From NCBI GenBank assembly GCA_016845345.1, contig JAERSV010000082.1, forward strand, positions 1 through 56,608: DNA of 56,608 nt, written 5' to 3'. Position numbers and translations under genes: made by a program. Position 1 is the stretch's first letter, and each line of letters opens with the position of its first letter. Origin of the DNA: Methanobacteriota archaeon (GTDB lineage: Archaea; Thermoplasmatota; Poseidoniia; Poseidoniales; Thalassarchaeaceae). Below are positions 16,890-26,265 of this stretch, piece after piece. Under the pieces are notes generated by a model. The model saw only the letters and a program-made list of their open reading frames with translations, did not search any database and had not been told where the DNA came from.

Positions 16890-17999
16890 TCATGCAAGGT
16901 CATAGAGGCTCGATATTTGGATTATATGTCCATTATGGGAGCAACACCACATGAGTTTACTTGGACGCCCCTCAGACCTCTCCCACGCGGCTGATAGCAC
17001 ACCAGCCACAATGGCTGGATGGAATAGTTTTGAGAGATGTAATTTAACCCCACCATTGTCATCAATTTCCTCAACAGAAGTCACCCCACCCAACCCTGTT
17101 CTTGTGAGGAAGCGATGGCCGACGTGTATCCAGTGGTTTGGTTCTGCGATTAACACCATTTGGTCGGTGGCAAGAAACCTAATCTTACTCGCTTCAGCGA
17201 ATCCCGTCCAAATCTTTTGCCGCTCTTTATCCTGCAGGGTATCCCATGTGAATGTGTTAGTATTCATGCTCGTTGTTTCAAGAAGTTGTGGCATGACACT
17301 TTCCTCAAATCTGAGAAACATATCGCGAGATATTCCCATCATACGAACCCCGTCAATTGACCATACACCTGCAAAATCATGGTGTGCTAACTCGAGTGGA
17401 TGCATTCCTTCTGCAACAGGGTCTGATTTGCTGTTGTCCCGCCATCGATGATCAACTTTCATCGCCTTTGGAATATGTCGGGGGTCTAGTTCGAGGGTCA
17501 CAAGGCATTCTGCATTTCCATCATCAGTCCAGTGAAATCGAAATCTGGAATTCGTGAGAAATTCTTGGGTAGCAGCGGCCCAACCTGCTGATAGCGCCGA
17601 ATGTGCTCTATTATGAATCATTAATTTAGTAGCGTCAGATTCCACTTTCATAAGTTCTAATTTTCCTAATCCCCGGATTTCCCAATTTTTATTTATCCAT
17701 TCAAACCGTTTAGCCATTTTTTTGAACATCGGATTTGGCATTTCTTCAGAAGTATGTGACAAACGATATTCCTCTGATTCAGATGCGGCGTGGGCTATTT
17801 TCCTGCCTAAAGGATTGCCGACTAAGTTTTCTAATTCTGATAACCACATCTCGAATTCATTTATTGAAATGAAATGATAGGGTTCGTTACCAGTATCTAC
17901 CTCCCGCATTAAGCCACAGGTTGTCGGCGTGAACCTAGATTTTAGCAGGTTTGAGAACCATGGTGTATCGTCTCTGGATACTTCATCTATTAGAGGCAC
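16890..17999 (-). CDS. Protein of unknown function (369 aa)
   Basis: Soluble protein starting at GTG 17999, preceding the Ca-repeat gene by ~115 bases on the same strand. No signal peptide or membrane helix. Features: an aromatic and acidic N-terminus, a helical segment (about 60-115) followed by HNRAHSALSAGWAAAT near 130, a His-rich stretch LELAHHDFAGVW near 203 and a paired Cys near the C-terminus (WCCSH). The layout (helix pair, then beta-rich part with a hydrophobic ligand-pocket look) loosely suggests a ligand-binding domain, but I recognise no family. Confidence 0.7.
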   Translation of the reverse strand: MPLIDEVSRDDTPWFSNLLKSRFTPTTCGLMREVDTGNEPYHFISINEFEMWLSELENLVGNPLGRKIAHAASESEEYRLSHTSEEMPNPMFKKMAKRFEWINKNWEIRGLGKLELMKVESDATKLMIHNRAHSALSAGWAAATQEFLTNSRFRFHWTDDGNAECLVTLELDPRHIPKAMKVDHRWRDNSKSDPVAEGMHPLELAHHDFAGVWSIDGVRMMGISRDMFLRFEESVMPQLLETTSMNTNTFTWDTLQDKERQKIWTGFAEASKIRFLATDQMVLIAEPNHWIHVGHRFLTRTGLGGVTSVEEIDDNGGVKLHLSKLFHPAIVAGVLSAAWERSEGRPSKLMWCCSHNGHIIQISSLYDLA

Positions 18000-18092
18000 A
18001 GAGCAATCCTATAGCCCCACCTCAATTGATGTTTCTATTCGTTGTTCATAACACCGTACTGCATTATCGCTTCTATTAAATCGGCAGTGAAT

Positions 18093-21000
18093 TCAATTAT
18101 TTCCCTCATCTTGGTTATTCTGTTGTGAGGAATTGGGCCGGCTAGATGGTCTTTTTATCCCTCCAGATTCTGATACTATTGATTGGCTAGGGATGTGTTT
18201 TTTGTCTAAATCAGTTTCCATAATGGGTATTCTTTCAGATGAGTCACTGGGATTTTCAGATGTAATTGAAGAACGAATTTTTCGTCCTCGGTAAGCCGCA
18301 GGCCCGATAAGCACCTCAAGTGCTCGCTTCTCTTTTCCAACTGGTTTAGGTCGCTTATTCCACCATTCTACCGGTAATGGAGAACAACGTGCTAGTGGCT
18401 GAGACAATAAATGGCGTCTTCTTTTGGAGATGTTACTTGCAACTGTCTTTGCTTCTCTCCTTGGTAAGCGAACAACTAGCCATCCTGGCATTCCTAGGTC
18501 GTAGACCACACCATTAATCGTCACAAGTAACCCAGACAATAACAGGTGCGTACCCACTGGGATCTTATCCCAGTCAAAACCCACCTTGTAGCGCTTTAGT
18601 CTTTTAGCATAAGCAATCATCGCTTTTTGGTCACGATGCTTGATAACTCGGCGTTGCAATTTTCTGAATCGTAAGGCGAAGAAATGTAAAACTATTAGAG
18701 AACTTGAGATTGCAATTCCTAATACATCATTAGAACTCCTATCATAGGCTATCAAACCAATAATTATCCAAGTGGGAACAAGTACAATCCAGTTGAAAAA
18801 TCTCAAAATCATCGAAGGCGTGTACCTCGGTGTCATTCTTCTTTCAATTGCTTCATGAGATGCGATAAAAATATTAGCATTTATTGCTTCATCTTCACCA
18901 TTTTTTGCAAGTAAAGCTGCTATTGGATTTGTCGGGGCTTCGTCAATCCATCTACGCTTTTCTTTCGGCTTAGGCTCAATGATTGCGGATTCCAATTCAT
19001 TCGCTGGCGCAGCAAATCCGAGAATCATTCCTAGTGCTTTTACGCGTGGGTCCTCTGGTGAACTAATTTGCAGTTCCTCAAATATATCCAATGAGTCAAA
19101 CCAATCACCACTATCAATCAAACATAATGCGGCGGCGATTCTTGCCTTAGCGCTGTTAGGATTCATTCGAATGGCATCAAGAGATAACTCCAATGCTTCA
19201 TCATGCCTTCGCTCCGCGCGTAACTTTGCAACTGAACTTATCATTGCTTGAAGGCTAAGGGGGTCTTTATATATCGTATCTATAGAAGTAGTAGGGTCCC
19301 ATTTCACTAACCTTTTTTGCAATTCTTGAACGTAATGTATTGCAGAACTATCTTCCCAATCATAGAAGTCATCATTAGTGACTGAACCCGCCCATGGGTC
19401 AATCCATTCTGCTACAAGAGAAAGGATTTCAGGTTCATCATATCCATCTGGCTGTTCTAGTCCTCGGAGCGCTTCTCTTGCCGCATCTAATCTTCGTGAT
19501 GCTATGTGCCCAGCAGCAATTATCATTCTCGCTTCATCATCTTCCCCACCTTGTTGTGCTAATAATTTCCTAGCCACGTCAATCGCTTCAGGCCATAAAC
19601 CACGAATAGCACATTCAAGCATCCGAGCTCTACTTTTTTCTAATTGAACAACAAGTTGATTTCCTTTTATCGTGTCTGATTGAAATCTCCTCAATGCATC
19701 AAGGTCATCGCGGAAAGCAGCCTCCTCGACATAATTTCTCATCCAGTCACCACCACCTGCAAGGATTGCTCCTTCTCTCCTTTCGTCAGGATTTAGATCG
19801 AATCTAAGATTCTTCATAATGTTGAATCTGCCGAGACTAAGTATCCACGTCAATAAGAAAATTGCTTGTCCGGCGGCAATGAACTGCCAAGTTTCAGCGA
19901 GTAAAATTTCCTCTGACAGTAAGGGAGTGGAGTCTCCATAAGGCATTAAATGATTAAATTCCTTGTAAGTCTGTAGAATGATTAGTAGAATGGAATACCC
20001 GCTAAATCCTGCAAGTCCAAAGAAAAGTACTCTTCCTTGGACACTAACTTCACTACGGATTTCTCGAGGTCTAGCTAGGATGACACCTCCGATACCACCG
20101 AATGTTTGCCCACCGAGGAATAGATTCCTTGTGAGTTCAAAAATGAAAGCCAATCCCACAATTGCTACATTCAGCATCAGGTATGAGGCTAATGTAATCT
20201 CAAGGGCTTTCAATGAAATTACTTTTTGAAGAACCGGATTATTTTCAACATATTGATAAATTTCCCAGCCAATTATTCCACCTAAATCTAGCATGGAGTT
20301 AGCATCTGCTGGATTTTCAAGTTCAACGTAAATTAATGTGACAATTCCATTTACGGCGGTCAATGGCATTGTGGCTAGAAAGATTACAATGAGTAAGGAT
20401 GCGAAGCGCTTGAACAAGCCAGGTTTATCCGGATCGATAGCAGTTCTCAGACCTCGCATAGTTCGCCATTTGTTGATAGTAAGTGTATTCCAAGAGGCGC
20501 CCATTATTCTCCCATATGCAAGAATAGTTGGAGCCATAAATGCCAGAAGAGAGAATCCAATCCAGCGCCCAAATATTTCTTCCTCAGTTCCGAAAGATGA
20601 TTTTTGATAACCGATAAAAAGAACAATTCCAGTTGCTGTAAAAACCATTGCTATTGTAGCAAAAGAACCGTACATTCGGCTCAGTGTGGATAATTTTCCT
20701 TTATCTCCTGTTTGTCTCGATAGTTGTGCATAGAGTGTGACGAATGGTGAGATTATTATTGGGTAAGAGACCAAAATTAACATCATGTAAATTACTGGTT
20801 CATAGAATGTTGAGGGTTCTATGAGTAATTCACAAACAATTAACAGAATCCCTGTCATTGCCAATAAGTAAGCCAGCGAACCTATCATCACCTTTGGTGC
20901 ATTCAATAAATTAATGACATCTTTTCTGTTTTTACTCAAACGGTGTACTTCATACAATCCATCATCTACCTCGAAGGCAACCTGTAAATTTGAGAGAGAT

Positions 21001-21194
21001 AGAGGTAGCAGCCACCTCCATAACATCAGTCCAACCATAATTGCAATCGCTAGTGGGGCTAATAAACTCGGGTCGAAAGTCCCAGCACCTACGATTGTTG
21101 GGGCAGCGCTAACAAATGGCATCAAGAAGGTGGTTAGGATTACGAGAACCATCGTGGAAACCGCGGTTTTACCGACGCTCTCGCCTCCTGCCAT
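18093..21194 (-). CDS. Large multi-pass membrane protein with a cytoplasmic TPR-like region
   Basis: 1033 residues starting ATG 21194. The first ~470 residues contain about ten hydrophobic helices. Residues ~480-720 are soluble and helical with TPR-like pairs (ALRRFQSDTIKGNQLVVQLE, LDAAREALRGLEQ, RHDEALELSLDAIRMNPNSA). Two more helices lie at about 775-820, followed by a basic stretch and a hydrophilic, Ser/Pro/Gln-rich tail. No transporter signature is visible. Repeated helix-helix architecture points to a scaffold or assembly role at the membrane; function unknown. Separated by ~90 bases from the aminotransferase upstream, with a strong hairpin between them. Confidence 0.78.
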   Translation of the reverse strand: MAGGESVGKTAVSTMVLVILTTFLMPFVSAAPTIVGAGTFDPSLLAPLAIAIMVGLMLWRWLLPLSLSNLQVAFEVDDGLYEVHRLSKNRKDVINLLNAPKVMIGSLAYLLAMTGILLIVCELLIEPSTFYEPVIYMMLILVSYPIIISPFVTLYAQLSRQTGDKGKLSTLSRMYGSFATIAMVFTATGIVLFIGYQKSSFGTEEEIFGRWIGFSLLAFMAPTILAYGRIMGASWNTLTINKWRTMRGLRTAIDPDKPGLFKRFASLLIVIFLATMPLTAVNGIVTLIYVELENPADANSMLDLGGIIGWEIYQYVENNPVLQKVISLKALEITLASYLMLNVAIVGLAFIFELTRNLFLGGQTFGGIGGVILARPREIRSEVSVQGRVLFFGLAGFSGYSILLIILQTYKEFNHLMPYGDSTPLLSEEILLAETWQFIAAGQAIFLLTWILSLGRFNIMKNLRFDLNPDERREGAILAGGGDWMRNYVEEAAFRDDLDALRRFQSDTIKGNQLVVQLEKSRARMLECAIRGLWPEAIDVARKLLAQQGGEDDEARMIIAAGHIASRRLDAAREALRGLEQPDGYDEPEILSLVAEWIDPWAGSVTNDDFYDWEDSSAIHYVQELQKRLVKWDPTTSIDTIYKDPLSLQAMISSVAKLRAERRHDEALELSLDAIRMNPNSAKARIAAALCLIDSGDWFDSLDIFEELQISSPEDPRVKALGMILGFAAPANELESAIIEPKPKEKRRWIDEAPTNPIAALLAKNGEDEAINANIFIASHEAIERRMTPRYTPSMILRFFNWIVLVPTWIIIGLIAYDRSSNDVLGIAISSSLIVLHFFALRFRKLQRRVIKHRDQKAMIAYAKRLKRYKVGFDWDKIPVGTHLLLSGLLVTINGVVYDLGMPGWLVVRLPRREAKTVASNISKRRRHLLSQPLARCSPLPVEWWNKRPKPVGKEKRALEVLIGPAAYRGRKIRSSITSENPSDSSERIPIMETDLDKKHIPSQSIVSESGGIKRPSSRPNSSQQNNQDEGNN

Positions 21195-21235
21195 GATAGG
21201 GTCTATGCGGCTTCAGTTCTAATCGGTTGTGCCGT

Positions 21236-21255
21236 TCAGGGTCCTTAGACCCTGA
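21236..21255 (-). terminator. 8-bp perfect hairpin downstream of the aminotransferase gene
   Basis: TCAGGGTC-CTTA-GACCCTGA starts 28 bases after the aminotransferase stop (gene on minus strand) and lies ~40 bases before the next start. A 3'-end or processing hairpin is the simplest reading; no long U tract follows. Confidence 0.4.
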
Positions 21256-21282
21256 GAGTGTTTGATAATTTGATTGTAAAAT

Positions 21283-22497
21283 TCAATTACTGGCAAGGAA
21301 TCTTTCGATTCTATCAAATGCATCTTTGAGAACATCAATCTCAGGTAGGTAAACCATTCTAACAAAGCCTTTGCCAAATTCGGGGCTGAATCCAGAACCA
21401 TGAACCATGAGTACCTTTTCTTTGTGTAATAAGTCAAGTACAAACTGCTTATCATCATCCTTCCATCTCGGATGAGTTAGTTCAACGAACAAATAAAATG
21501 CGCCGCCAGGTGTTTGAGCACGCAAACCATCTATAGAAGATATTCGTTGCATGCAATAGTCTCTTTGTTGCAATAATTTTTCACGATAAGAATCCATCCA
21601 CTCATCATCAGATGAAAGCCCGGCAAGGTATCCCATTTGAGCAGGGGTCGAGGCGCAAAGACGAGATCTCAAGAGCCTCTCAATTCCGTCTCGAACTAGC
21701 GACAGTCTACTCGCAGGGTCGTAAAATGCCATGTAACCAATTCTCCAACCGGGTGCATAGTAGACTTTACTCACACCATTCATTGTTAGTACCGGCACTG
21801 TACTTCCAACTGAAGTTGCTCTTCCAGCGGCAGAGATATGGTTGCTCTCAAAATTCAATCCATCATATATTTCGTCAGCAATAATTATGCAATTTGGCCA
21901 CTCTTCTGCAATTTCAATAATACCAGATACAATTCTCTCGTCTGCGATTCCACCTGTTGGATTATTTGGGTTTATTAACACTAAAAGACGGACAGATCCA
22001 TCCATTTTTGAGCGAATATCGTCAAGGTCAGGGTACCATCCATTCTGTGAGTCCATTCGATATTCAATCGTACTGCCTCCATAAAGAGGGGGGTATGTCA
22101 TGTAAGGAGGGTAGTGAGGGCCTGGGGAAAGGACCTTGTCCCCATCCTGTAGAACTGCTGCAAACACAATTTGTAATGCCTCAGTAACACCATGACAAAC
22201 GTAGACATCGTCTTCTCGACAATCCCAACCCTTGCTTTGTTCATCTTCTGAGATTGCCTGACGAAGTTGGGGAATTCCGTACGAGTGGGAATATCCATTT
22301 TCTTGTCGCTCTAGCGACTCTTGAAACGCCTTAATCATGTGTGTCGGTGTAGGTAGGCCAGGGTAGGCCAAAGGGTCACCAATATTCAGTTTAAGAATCT
22401 CATGTCCTTGTTTTTCTAATTCAGTTGCTGGTACCACAACATCACGGATTGCATATTCAATCTGTGCCGCTCTGTCAGCTACCGGGATTGGGTCCAT
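21283..22497 (-). CDS. Class I PLP-dependent aminotransferase (alanine/aspartate type)
   Basis: Transfers amino groups between an amino acid and a 2-oxo acid using pyridoxal phosphate. Visible marks: the substrate-end motif LNIGDPLAYPGLPTP, the PLP pocket GVTEALQIVFAAVL, INPNNPTGG, the PLP-contact IIADEIYDGLNF, the Schiff-base lysine in MNGVSKVYYAPGWRIGYM near residue 240, and the carboxylate-binding Arg in GFVRMVYLP near 385. 404 residues is normal. The nearest functional class by motif is the AlaA/AspC-like archaeal alanine aminotransferase; exact substrate is uncertain. The start ATG has GAGGAATTGAA before it. Its downstream neighbour is the 1033-residue membrane protein. Confidence 0.9.
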   Translation of the reverse strand: MDPIPVADRAAQIEYAIRDVVVPATELEKQGHEILKLNIGDPLAYPGLPTPTHMIKAFQESLERQENGYSHSYGIPQLRQAISEDEQSKGWDCREDDVYVCHGVTEALQIVFAAVLQDGDKVLSPGPHYPPYMTYPPLYGGSTIEYRMDSQNGWYPDLDDIRSKMDGSVRLLVLINPNNPTGGIADERIVSGIIEIAEEWPNCIIIADEIYDGLNFESNHISAAGRATSVGSTVPVLTMNGVSKVYYAPGWRIGYMAFYDPASRLSLVRDGIERLLRSRLCASTPAQMGYLAGLSSDDEWMDSYREKLLQQRDYCMQRISSIDGLRAQTPGGAFYLFVELTHPRWKDDDKQFVLDLLHKEKVLMVHGSGFSPEFGKGFVRMVYLPEIDVLKDAFDRIERFLASN

Positions 22498-22533
22498 TTC
22501 AATTCCTCATTTGTCTCAAAAGGGTTTCAGTTG

Positions 22534-23010
22534 TCACATTGTCGCTGGATTGATTCCAGCCATTTTACAAATCTCATCAAAGTACTTCGAAGGGACTGGT
22601 TGTACACTCAGTCGTTGGCCTTTCTGTAATAATGGCATTCCTTCTAATGCTTGATTTTGTTTAAGGTCCGGTAGATTCAAAGGTGAATCAAATTCAATAA
22701 CCGGTTCAATATCTACCATAGACCAACGTGGATTTTCAGGGGTTGATTTTGGGTCAAAATAATTCGATTTTTCATCATGGGCTGTGAAGTCAGTATATCC
22801 TTCCTTACAGACTTTAGCAATCCCTGCAATGTGTGGGGGCTTGCAATTTGAGTGGTAAAATAGCACTCTATCACCAATCTTCATTTTGTCTCTCATGAAG
22901 TTACGTGCTTGATAATTTCTCACCCCATCCCAGTGAGTTTTTCCATCCTTGACCAACTGTTCCCAAGGGTACACGTCTGGCTCACTTTTCATTAACCAAC
23001 ACTCTGCCAT
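22534..23010 (-). CDS. EVE domain protein
   Basis: 158 residues, essentially a single EVE (PUA/YTH-like) domain: WLMKSEPDVYPWEQL at the start, THWDGVRNYQARNFMRDKMKIGDRVLFYHS in the middle, IAGIAKV, then the PRWSMVDI strand. Related proteins bind modified nucleotides in DNA or RNA through an aromatic pocket. No fused restriction domain is present, so a stand-alone reader, as in bacterial and eukaryotic THYN1-like proteins. It sits just upstream of the aminotransferase, 36 bases away, and 50 bases downstream of the RND exporter gene. Which modified base it reads is unknown. Confidence 0.9.
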   Translation of the reverse strand: MAECWLMKSEPDVYPWEQLVKDGKTHWDGVRNYQARNFMRDKMKIGDRVLFYHSNCKPPHIAGIAKVCKEGYTDFTAHDEKSNYFDPKSTPENPRWSMVDIEPVIEFDSPLNLPDLKQNQALEGMPLLQKGQRLSVQPVPSKYFDEICKMAGINPATM

Positions 23011-23060
23011 TGTTAACCCGCAAGAGGTTCTGGTCTATTGCCTAAGCGACGGCTAGTACA

Positions 23061-26045
23061 TCACCATACATCGTGGTCACTTCGGTGAGTTGGAGATGCT
23101 AATACAACTTCTTCATCTTCTCCCTTTGCGATTAATCGGGCCGCTCTTATCATTGAAGCCGAACCTCCCACAAGACCAACGCCACTTCTAATCATGATAG
23201 TGAAAATTGCTGGTAACAACAATAATGCTGACGAGGCGGCGACAATCAGTAGAATGATGATAACTTTGACGAAAGGTTTCAGCGCTGGTATCGGAATGAA
23301 GAAAGCTGTCGCTAATCCAGCACAGGTAACAACCACTGCTTCAATCAGTGACATACCAGTGGTTGAACAGGCTTCTTTAACTGCCTCAATAGTACCTCCA
23401 TTTTCTTTTACACGATTGGCAATATGAATACTGAAATCTATACCAACTCCAACCAAAATTGAGCCAATCATAACCGTGACCAGTGATAAGGTAACATCCA
23501 TCTGTTGCATCACTAACCATTGCATTGAAACCGTGAATAAAACTGGGATTGTGGTCAATAAGGCATATCTGGGGTCTCTAAATACAATTGATAGAGTGAA
23601 TAATGTTGCAGCCAGTGCGAATCCAAGAGATGTCCATTGTGAACCTACAATCAAATCGTTCACAGCGATTGTAACAGCGGCTACTCCGATGAGTTGTGAT
23701 GAAGCGATACCACCAGGATAGTTTTGCTCTGCATAGATATTTACTTCTTCAACGGCAGATTGAGTATCTTGAACATTCATGAAAGGCATGTCAATGTAAA
23801 TCAAACTCCTTTGGTAAGTTTCGTTGATGAATAATTGTCGCGTTTCTTGGGTCAGAGATGCGTAGAAGACATCAAGCAGGAAAATCTGTACTCGTTTATT
23901 TGCATCATCCTCTGTGTTGAATGTGGTGAGCACTCTCCAGAACGTAGCATCTTGTTCTTCTTCTCTATCAAAGATTACTTGGCAAACCTCCTCGCCAGTT
24001 CCGCCGGGAATTAAATTGCAGAAAGGAGTTATCGATGTGCCTGATAAATTGACCGAAACCCCAACGGATTTCATCAGGAAAACAATACTTACCGCATTGG
24101 TTTTGTTAACTCCATCTGCTCTGCTTTCTAGCATTTCGATATCTTGTAGTTTGGCAAAGGGATCATCGTTTTCAGTTGTGGCATCATCTCTATCTCCTGC
24201 TACATAACCATCAATTAACAACATCCCAATTTGCCCGGCATTGAATTCTTCGCTGTATTGCTTCATCTTCATTATTGGAGGTTGGTTTTGAGGAGCCATG
24301 TCTAACAAGTCAATATTTTCTTCAACTTGAGGCCTAGCCCAAACGGCTGAAACTATCATTAAAATTAAGAAAATACTCAGTGTAGTTTTCGCCCAATTAA
24401 TCGGTTGTTCTACTACAAATTCGATTACCTTTGGTGGAGGGTGGCTAGGTTTTTTCAGATCTAATAACATAGTTAAATTCGGTACCATTATCATTGTCAA
24501 AATATACACAATTATGATTCCGCCAGCAAGTGCAATGCCTACTGTTTTAATTGGAGCCATAGGGGTAATAACGAGAGAAATGAAACCGATTACAGTTGTA
24601 ATTGCAGACAGTAGAACCGCTTTACCTGTGGATTGAATTGCGATAGCCATTTTTTCTTGCGGGGTCCCTGATTCCTCAGCATATCTGTTGGTGATGTGCA
24701 ATCCATATGATACACCCAGCGCAAGTAATATCGGACCCACAATGATAACAGTCATCGTCACCTCATAATCGAGATAGCCGATTAGTCCTAAAGTCCACCA
24801 AACTGAACACAAAGTGGGTAATCCTGAAATTATGACTACTTTAATTCCTTGAATCACTCTTACCTTTCCTGTCTGAATCAAGTCAGAATGGAAGAGAAAT
24901 AGTCCAAATGCTACCGCAACAACACCCAGAGGGAAAATTTGCCAAAACAAGACGAAGGAATATTTTGTCACCGAATTAGTGATTGGCACAGGTCCTGTTA
25001 GGGTCATAGTAAGGCCAATACATTGAGGCGCAGTACCATTTTGTCCATCAGGCCTATCTTCACAAGCCGAGGTTTCTTCGTTCCAATTATTTTCAAATGA
25101 AGTCTGTTCAATCCAGCATTCTGTATAAGTGATGATGTCAGTATATGCTTCTACCTCACGCTGCCCCCCGGTTTTGCAAACCTCGGGGATTTCTGATGCT
25201 TTGAAGCCAGAATCAACAACTCCTACAACAATCACTGCTCTATTTGGAAAACCAACCGTTGACAGAGCACCCGCTCCCACATCGCGATAGAGTTTATCTT
25301 TCGCATTAGGAGGCAACTCTCCGATGATTTGGTTTACGCGATTTTGGTCATCTGGGATACTGTATCCACCCAATGTGTCACCTAAGTCATCGATTTGGTC
25401 GTTGATTTGTTGTGATAAGTTATCCCCACCAAGAGCGTTCGTGACAAAGGCCTTTGCAACTCTTGGTGCTGAAGAATTCACTTCTTTGACTACAGTAGAT
25501 ATTGATAAAATATAGATTATCCCGTCTTGTTCTCCACCATCTGAAACAACCTTATTCAATTGTCGTTCGATTTTATCGAGTTGTTTGAGAACCTCAACAT
25601 TTGTCACACCTTGATTTTCTGATTCAACATAGATAATCATCGCATTAGTAGTCCAATCCTCTTCAATCGTTGCTAAATCTTCCTTGACGGTTGAACCTTC
25701 TGGGAGATAGACCTCTAAATCTCCGTTGACATTCAACGAGGATGTCCCCGTCCATTTGTCTAAAATGCCAGAGTGGAATAGGAAGAACATTGTAATCAGA
25801 ACACATAATCCCACCGTGGGCGCTGGGAATCTAGTTAATGAGCCGAATATTGTCATTTTTCGGAGCTCTTTTTGAATTCTCCTTGGCGCATCCATTATTG
25901 CTTCTATTGCTGATTCAGAATCAAAGTCTCCGAGTTTTCCTTTAACGATACTCCTGGTAGAACTTATTTTTTCCGTGAGTCGTGACGAGGGGTGTTTCTC
26001 TGGCGCCCCGCTATTCCCCTTATCTTCAGAGATGTCAGCCACCAT
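23061..26045 (-). CDS. RND/MMPL-family membrane exporter
   Basis: 994 residues with the two-fold RND design: a cytoplasmic N-terminus (1-95), a helix, a ~280-residue extracytoplasmic loop, a bundle of five to six helices (about 360-540), a second helix, another large loop (about 590-790), and a second bundle (about 795-960). Matching motifs in both halves, LGVSYGLHITNRYAEE and VGVGIDFSIHIANRVKEN, place the proton-path region. Most like the MMPL/HpnN/sterol-sensing group, which move lipids or hydrophobic molecules. Cysteines occur in both extracytoplasmic loops. Divergent from valS across a ~220-base gap. Substrate unknown. Confidence 0.9.
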   Translation of the reverse strand: MVADISEDKGNSGAPEKHPSSRLTEKISSTRSIVKGKLGDFDSESAIEAIMDAPRRIQKELRKMTIFGSLTRFPAPTVGLCVLITMFFLFHSGILDKWTGTSSLNVNGDLEVYLPEGSTVKEDLATIEEDWTTNAMIIYVESENQGVTNVEVLKQLDKIERQLNKVVSDGGEQDGIIYILSISTVVKEVNSSAPRVAKAFVTNALGGDNLSQQINDQIDDLGDTLGGYSIPDDQNRVNQIIGELPPNAKDKLYRDVGAGALSTVGFPNRAVIVVGVVDSGFKASEIPEVCKTGGQREVEAYTDIITYTECWIEQTSFENNWNEETSACEDRPDGQNGTAPQCIGLTMTLTGPVPITNSVTKYSFVLFWQIFPLGVVAVAFGLFLFHSDLIQTGKVRVIQGIKVVIISGLPTLCSVWWTLGLIGYLDYEVTMTVIIVGPILLALGVSYGLHITNRYAEESGTPQEKMAIAIQSTGKAVLLSAITTVIGFISLVITPMAPIKTVGIALAGGIIIVYILTMIMVPNLTMLLDLKKPSHPPPKVIEFVVEQPINWAKTTLSIFLILMIVSAVWARPQVEENIDLLDMAPQNQPPIMKMKQYSEEFNAGQIGMLLIDGYVAGDRDDATTENDDPFAKLQDIEMLESRADGVNKTNAVSIVFLMKSVGVSVNLSGTSITPFCNLIPGGTGEEVCQVIFDREEEQDATFWRVLTTFNTEDDANKRVQIFLLDVFYASLTQETRQLFINETYQRSLIYIDMPFMNVQDTQSAVEEVNIYAEQNYPGGIASSQLIGVAAVTIAVNDLIVGSQWTSLGFALAATLFTLSIVFRDPRYALLTTIPVLFTVSMQWLVMQQMDVTLSLVTVMIGSILVGVGIDFSIHIANRVKENGGTIEAVKEACSTTGMSLIEAVVVTCAGLATAFFIPIPALKPFVKVIIILLIVAASSALLLLPAIFTIMIRSGVGLVGGSASMIRAARLIAKGEDEEVVLASPTHRSDHDVW

Positions 26046-26265
26046 TACGCCCTGCCTACAAGTCCGCCTTTAATATCTCAGCCAAATGCATGGCAATTTG
26101 CATGATTGGTGACTTATAGAAATTAGCCAAATTATCAATCACGTAGCCGATTCAACTCTACCCGATGTGTTTTGAAAAAGCGGTATCCTCTTGAATGGTG
26201 ACTTAGCGCCCCTTGTTTGAGGATGCTTGCTGTTGACGTGTGAGAGGGCCTTGGTGGGATAATTA

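Noticed and set aside
26046-26265. tRNA or small RNA gene in the exporter-valS gap
   Set aside because: No cloverleaf, T-loop GTTCRA or CCA-like end could be found on either strand; it reads as promoter DNA for two divergent genes.
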